Assembly: GCF_016482685.1 (NCBI RefSeq)
Contig: NZ_JACYHF010000001.1
Span: 310,001 to 374,000, forward strand
From: Streptomyces sp. DSM 110735
GTDB taxonomy: Bacteria > Actinomycetota > Actinomycetes > Streptomycetales > Streptomycetaceae
DNA length: 64,000 bases
Direction: 5' to 3'
Shown: piece by piece, positions 61,501 to 64,000 of the stretch
Position numbering within the stretch: position 1 is the stretch's first letter
Layout: the number at the start of each line of letters is the position of its first letter
The notes under the pieces: model-generated
Database searches by the model: none
What the model was told of the DNA's origin: nothing
What the model saw: the letters and a program-made list of their open reading frames with translations, nothing else
Translations under genes and position numbers: made by a program

Positions 61501-62741
61501 ACGGCGGCCGCCTCGCCGCCGCCAGCGCGGACAGCACCGCCAGTCTGTGGAACGTCGGGGATCCGGCGTCGCCCTCGCAGGTGGGCGAGCCGCTGGCGGG
61601 CGGCAGCGGCGAGATGTACGCCCTCGGGTTCAGCCCGGACGGCCGTACGCTCGCCACCGGCAGCGGCGACGGAAAGGTCCGGCTGTGGTCGGTGCCGGTC
61701 TCGGACATGATCGGGCGGGTGGGGGCGTTCCGGCCGGACGGCGAGGTGCTCGCCACGGCCGCGCGGGACGGCCGCGTCCGGCTGTGGAAGGTGACGGCGC
61801 CCGGACGCCCGGTTCCGCTGTCCGCCCCGTTCATGCCCGCCGACGGCGGCGAGCGCTCGCTGACGTACTCCCCCGACGGACGCACCCTCGCCGTCCTCAC
61901 CGGTACCGGCTCGGTCCGCCTGTGGAACGTCGCCGACCCGGCCCACCCGGTCCCCGCCGGGCGTCCGCTGCGGCTGCAGACCCGGTTCATGGGCTCGGAC
62001 GCGCTGGCCTTCAGCCCCGACAGCCGCGTCCTGGCCACCGCCTACGACGAGCACCGGCTGCGCCTGTGGGACGTCGCCGACCCGGCGCATCCGGCGCCGC
62101 TCGGCAAGCCGCTCTCCGGCCACCGGGGGTACATCAACGGCCTGGAGTTCGCCCCGCACGGCCACACCCTGGCCAGCGGCAGCGCGGACGGCACGATCCG
62201 GCTGTGGAACGTACGCCGCCCGGCGCACCCGGTCCCGCTCGGCCGTCCCCTCACCGGCCACTCCGGTCCGGTCAACGCCCTGGCGTACAGCCCCGACGGA
62301 CACACGCTCGCCTCCGGCGGCGACGACGACACGGTCCGGCTCTGGAACGTCACCGACCCGTCCGCCGCGACACCCGTCGGCCGGACCCTCACCGGTCACA
62401 CCGAGGCGGTCACCTCGCTGACCTTCAGCGCGGACGGGCACACACTGGCTAGCGGGGGAGACGACAACACGGTCCGGCTGTGGGACGTCACCGACCCGGC
62501 GTCGGCCGCGCCCATCGGCCAGTCCATGAGCCCGTACGCCAAGACGGGCAACTTCCTGTCCTTCAGCCCCGGCCGCCAGGTCCTCGGGGTGTCCAGCGGC
62601 GCCGACACGGTCCGCCTGTGGAGCCTGGACACCGACGCGGCGATCCGGCACATCTGCTCCCTCACCCGGGACGTCCTCACCCCGGCCAGGTGGCACGAGT
62701 ACCTTCCCCGCCTCTCCTACGACCCGCCGTGCCGGGACTGA
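58548..62741 (+). CDS. HTH / P-loop NTPase (STAND-like) / transmembrane / WD40 protein
   Basis: 1397 residues. (1) ~5-85: HTH-like domain (ALAERLALLYREAG, SVSEAVVRL, SAQRISDWRRARNVPAQFT). (2) ~140-640: nucleotide-binding domain with Walker A GASGAGKSS (~190) and a Walker B-like VLIVDQFEETF (~335), interrupted by a low-complexity insert at ~270-330. (3) Membrane span VAALVALAVLAAGSAVIA (~665-682). (4) ~740-1370: fourteen WD40 repeats (GHT...FSPDGHTLASGxDD..VRLWD), enough for two seven-bladed propellers. Start TTG 58548 has AAGGGG about 7 nt upstream; no ATG/GTG fits. Four parS sites lie inside (59391-59494). Such STAND proteins act as signalling or conflict-system switches; the ligand is unknown. 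Confidence 0.88.
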   Translation: MGSDSGARTALAERLALLYREAGNPPLKSVSEAVVRLQRVDERGRPVRVSAQRISDWRRARNVPAQFTALAAVLQILIPEARRTRPTPVSGGLYDLTQWQRLWETALADPVGEKPQPQAGEEKRQPPSQAPPVPGSVCPYRGLAPYRREDAQWFFGRERGTDALVSQLRAAGRTGGLVMLVGASGAGKSSLLNAGLVPAVRDGALGNDGGPVLHLVPGADPLGELIQLVPALEPLAAEALAAERKAARDPSAPGADTPRLTRAVREAVLAWARGAAAGGLAVSRETKVDGSSVSRETGAGTSVVSRETAPGVSRETGAAIPAPRAERRPRPVLIVDQFEETFTLCPDEAERRVFLRFLHAACTPGPYTPDPSAPGAAAPVLVVLGIRADFYEECLGYPELADALQHRHMVLGPLTTAELREAVTGPAKAVGLELEAGLTELIVREVTADGPRGAHDAGVLPLLSHALLATWQRRKGGRLTLAGYRAAGGIQGAVAATAERAWSGLDPAARSAARLLLLRLVRLGEDTHATRRRGTRRQLAEESNDPGKTEESLEALVRARLVTLDADTVEITHEALLHAWPRLRHWIDDNRTEHLLRQRLEEDGRAWESSHRDNSLLYRGSRLEQARDWAESAGDTYLTRGAKEFLAASVRLRRRTVIISRAAVAALVALAVLAAGSAVIASRQRDDAVFQQVLAEADRVQHTDPSLAARLDLVAHRLRPDDDGAYSRLISIVNAPLATPLSGHTGAVYLTTFSPDGHTLATASYDRTVRLWDTTDRKHPTPLGKPLTGHTGWVSSAVFSPDGHTLASAGDDGTIRLWNTTDRKHPTPLGAPLTGHKGTIYLVAFSPDGRTLASAGEDHTVRLWNVADPRRPKALGALRGSTAAVRSVAFSPDGHTLASGGDDDTVRLWDVADARRPRAIHRVLTGHTDLVHSVAFSPDGRTLASGSADDTIRLWNVADPKRSAPLGGPLTGHTGPIWSVAFSPDGGRLAAASADSTASLWNVGDPASPSQVGEPLAGGSGEMYALGFSPDGRTLATGSGDGKVRLWSVPVSDMIGRVGAFRPDGEVLATAARDGRVRLWKVTAPGRPVPLSAPFMPADGGERSLTYSPDGRTLAVLTGTGSVRLWNVADPAHPVPAGRPLRLQTRFMGSDALAFSPDSRVLATAYDEHRLRLWDVADPAHPAPLGKPLSGHRGYINGLEFAPHGHTLASGSADGTIRLWNVRRPAHPVPLGRPLTGHSGPVNALAYSPDGHTLASGGDDDTVRLWNVTDPSAATPVGRTLTGHTEAVTSLTFSADGHTLASGGDDNTVRLWDVTDPASAAPIGQSMSPYAKTGNFLSFSPGRQVLGVSSGADTVRLWSLDTDAAIRHICSLTRDVLTPARWHEYLPRLSYDPPCRD
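59391..59494. promoter_or_regulatory. parS: array of four perfect parS sites inside a coding sequence
   Basis: GTTTCACGTGAAAC occurs at 59391-59404, 59424-59437, 59457-59470 and 59481-59494. Start-to-start distances are 33, 33 and 24 bp, all multiples of three, so each copy reads VSRET (Val282, Val293, Val304, Val312). They fall in a low-complexity insert of the NTPase domain. Four intact sites here would be a strong ParB-loading centre. Confidence 0.95.
60770..62640 (+). repeat. WD40 repeat array (14 units)
   Basis: Direct repeats of ~120-140 bp encode WD40 blades. Several share long near-identical stretches, e.g. TTCAGCCCCGACGG and CTGTGGAACGTC, suggesting recent duplication or gene conversion. 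Blades 1-3 and 11-13 are the most regular; blades 7-10 and 14 are degenerate. Confidence 0.9.
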
Positions 62742-62835
62742 CCCCTCAGGATCAGCCAACTCCCCCAATCTTCAAGCCCGTTGTTCACCCCCCCGGCTCG
62801 CTCCACCCTCTCCGACCTTGTACCCTTGGCCATAG

Positions 62836-62873
62836 CCCGACCGCTGACGCATCCCCCGTCGTCAGCGGTCGGG
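62836..62873 (+). terminator. terminator of NTPase/WD40 gene
   Basis: Perfect 14-bp stem (62836-62849 with 62860-62873), 10-nt loop, followed by TCTTT. Confidence 0.88.
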
Positions 62874-62942
62874 TCTTTGCGTCGGGCACGAAGTGGCCTG
62901 ATCGATCCGGGCGTTGACCCTCGCGGGGGTAGGGTCCGCCGA

Positions 62943-64000
62943 ATGGATCTCCGCGCGTCCCTGTCCGTGCTGGGCAACCGGTCGTTCCGCCTCCTGCTGG
63001 CGGCCCGGCTGATCTCCGCGAGCGGGTCGGCGATGGCGCCCGTGGCGCTCGCCTTCGCCGTCCTCGGCTTCGACGACCGCCCCACGGCGCTGGCGACCGT
63101 CCTCGCGGGCAACACCCTCCCGCAACTCGTGCTCCTGCTGGCCGGGGGCGTCGCCGCGGACCGGTTCTCCCGCCGTGGCGTCATCGTCACCGGCAACCTG
63201 GCGGCCGCCCTCTCCCAGGCCGGTGTCGCCGTCCTGGTCGCCACGGGCACCGCCGACGTCGCGCGGGTGGCTCTGCTGGCGTGCGTGACGGGTGCCGCGA
63301 ACGCGCTGATGAGCCCGGCCATGAACAGCCTGCTGCCCCAGCTCGTGGACGCCCGGCACCTCCAGGAGGCCAACGTCCTCGTCCGGCTGCCCACCAACGT
63401 CCTGAGGATCGCCGCCCCCGCGCTGGGCGGCGCGCTGGTCGCCCTGGCGGGACCGCAGTGGGTCCTGGGCTGGGACGCGGCGAGCTTCACCCTGGCGGCG
63501 GTGCTGTGCGCGTTCCTGACCCTCTCCGGTGCGGCGAGGACCGTCCCCGGCGCCTCCGTGCTGCACGACTTCCGCACCGGCTGGCGGGAGTTCGCCCGGC
63601 GCCCCTGGATCTGGTCGTACACCCTGTCCGGGACGGTCGTCGTGGCCCTGTGGCTCGGCGGTTACCAGCTCCTCGGCCCCCTCGTCCTGGACCACGCGGG
63701 CCTGGGCGCGGCGGCCTGGGGGATCGTGCAGGGCAGCTTCGCCGTAGGTCTCGTCCTCGGCGGTCTCGTCGCCCTGCGCTGGAAACCCGAGCGGCTGATG
63801 ATCGCGTGCGTGGCCACGGGGCTCCCCATGGCCCTCCCCCTCGCGGTGCTGGCGACCGGCCCCCACCTCGCCGTGCTGGCCACCACGGCTGCCCTGGCCG
63901 GCATCGGCCTCGACCTGTCCATCGTCTACTGGAACACCGCCCTCCAGCAGGAACTCCCCGCGGACGTCCTGGGCCGGGTGACCTCTTTCAACTCCCTCGG
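62943..64000 (+). CDS. MFS transporter, 5' part (runs off window)
   Basis: 352 complete codons visible. About nine to ten membrane spans: SLSVLGNRSFRLLLAARLISASGSAMAPVALAFAVL at the start, LAGGVAADRFSRRGVIVTGN as the A-like loop 2/3 motif, and ANALMSPAMNSLLPQLVDARHLQEAN, typical of the MefA/enterobactin-exporter-like MFS group. Likely drug or metabolite efflux. ATG 62943 lies 7 nt after TAGGGT (62930-62935) with no ribosome site, suggesting a leaderless transcript. Confidence 0.9.
   Translation, partial: MDLRASLSVLGNRSFRLLLAARLISASGSAMAPVALAFAVLGFDDRPTALATVLAGNTLPQLVLLLAGGVAADRFSRRGVIVTGNLAAALSQAGVAVLVATGTADVARVALLACVTGAANALMSPAMNSLLPQLVDARHLQEANVLVRLPTNVLRIAAPALGGALVALAGPQWVLGWDAASFTLAAVLCAFLTLSGAARTVPGASVLHDFRTGWREFARRPWIWSYTLSGTVVVALWLGGYQLLGPLVLDHAGLGAAAWGIVQGSFAVGLVLGGLVALRWKPERLMIACVATGLPMALPLAVLATGPHLAVLATTAALAGIGLDLSIVYWNTALQQELPADVLGRVTSFNSL

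Noticed and set aside
59484..62768. 1094-codon minus-strand open frame opposite the WD40 gene
   Set aside because: High-GC antisense shadow of the repeat array: Arg/Gly/Val-rich without domains.

Overview
The window is chromosomal DNA from a Streptomyces species. The evidence is the very high GC content, abundant GTG starts, actinobacterial gene families (PASTA kinases, FHA proteins, CrgA, class E sortases, a PafE-like proteasome activator) and a gene order I recognise from the replication-origin-proximal core of Streptomyces chromosomes. Perfect ParB sites (parS) and many perfect DnaA boxes agree with a position not far from oriC, but oriC, dnaA and dnaN are not in the window.

Layout. 1-765: the 3' part of an E1-alpha gene of a first branched-chain/pyruvate dehydrogenase (bkd) cluster. 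1340-8612: a phosphotransferase with a TTA codon, two divergent membrane Ser/Thr kinases, a PafE-like proteasome activator, a secreted low-complexity protein and a quinone oxidoreductase. 8726-12134: a molybdenum-cofactor operon (mobA-DUF6457, moeA) running into a K+ channel gene. 12247-16556: a complete second bkd operon (E1a, E1b, E2) divergent from an Lrp/AsnC regulator. 16632-27622: phenylacetate catabolism in two blocks (tetR-paaH / paaN, and paaABCDE), separated by a SpoU-HTTM-DUF5819 operon. 27666-33289: rhodanese, J-domain protein, DUF2252 protein, and a divergent MATE transporter/PadR pair. 33496-33579: tRNA-Leu. 34077-42465: the growth and signalling operon fhaA-fhaB-pstP-SEDS-pbpA-pknB. 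42564-48522: an antirepressor-like DNA-binding gene, two sortases, pabA/trpG, small membrane proteins, DUF881, crgA and rhomboid. 48670-52919: a peptidyl-prolyl isomerase, DUF5324, and an accessory SDR-SnoaL-SDR/TetR cassette beside tRNA-Ala. 53276-58008: an HTH protein, a fourth kinase, a secreted protein, DLW-39, a small secreted protein and a [3Fe-4S] ferredoxin. 58548-64000: a 1397-residue HTH/P-loop NTPase/WD40 protein and the start of an MFS transporter.

How the genes work together. Four Hanks-type kinases, one PP2C phosphatase and two FHA readers surround SEDS/PBP cell-wall synthesis genes, which suggests phosphorylation control of polar growth and division. The two bkd systems and the paa system both break down amino-acid-derived acids. 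A nearly identical TetR-type palindrome lies before paaN, before paaA and in the bkd2/bkdR intergenic region, suggesting shared control.

The most unusual signals are non-coding. Four perfect parS sites lie in frame inside the NTPase/WD40 gene, each encoding Val-Ser-Arg-Glu-Thr. A fifth parS spans the moeA stop codon. Ten perfect TTRTCCACA DnaA boxes are present, nine of them intergenic. Very long operator-like inverted repeats lie at the TetR/SDR, PadR/MATE and bkdA2/bkdR divergent promoters. No insertion sequence, CRISPR array or prophage was seen.
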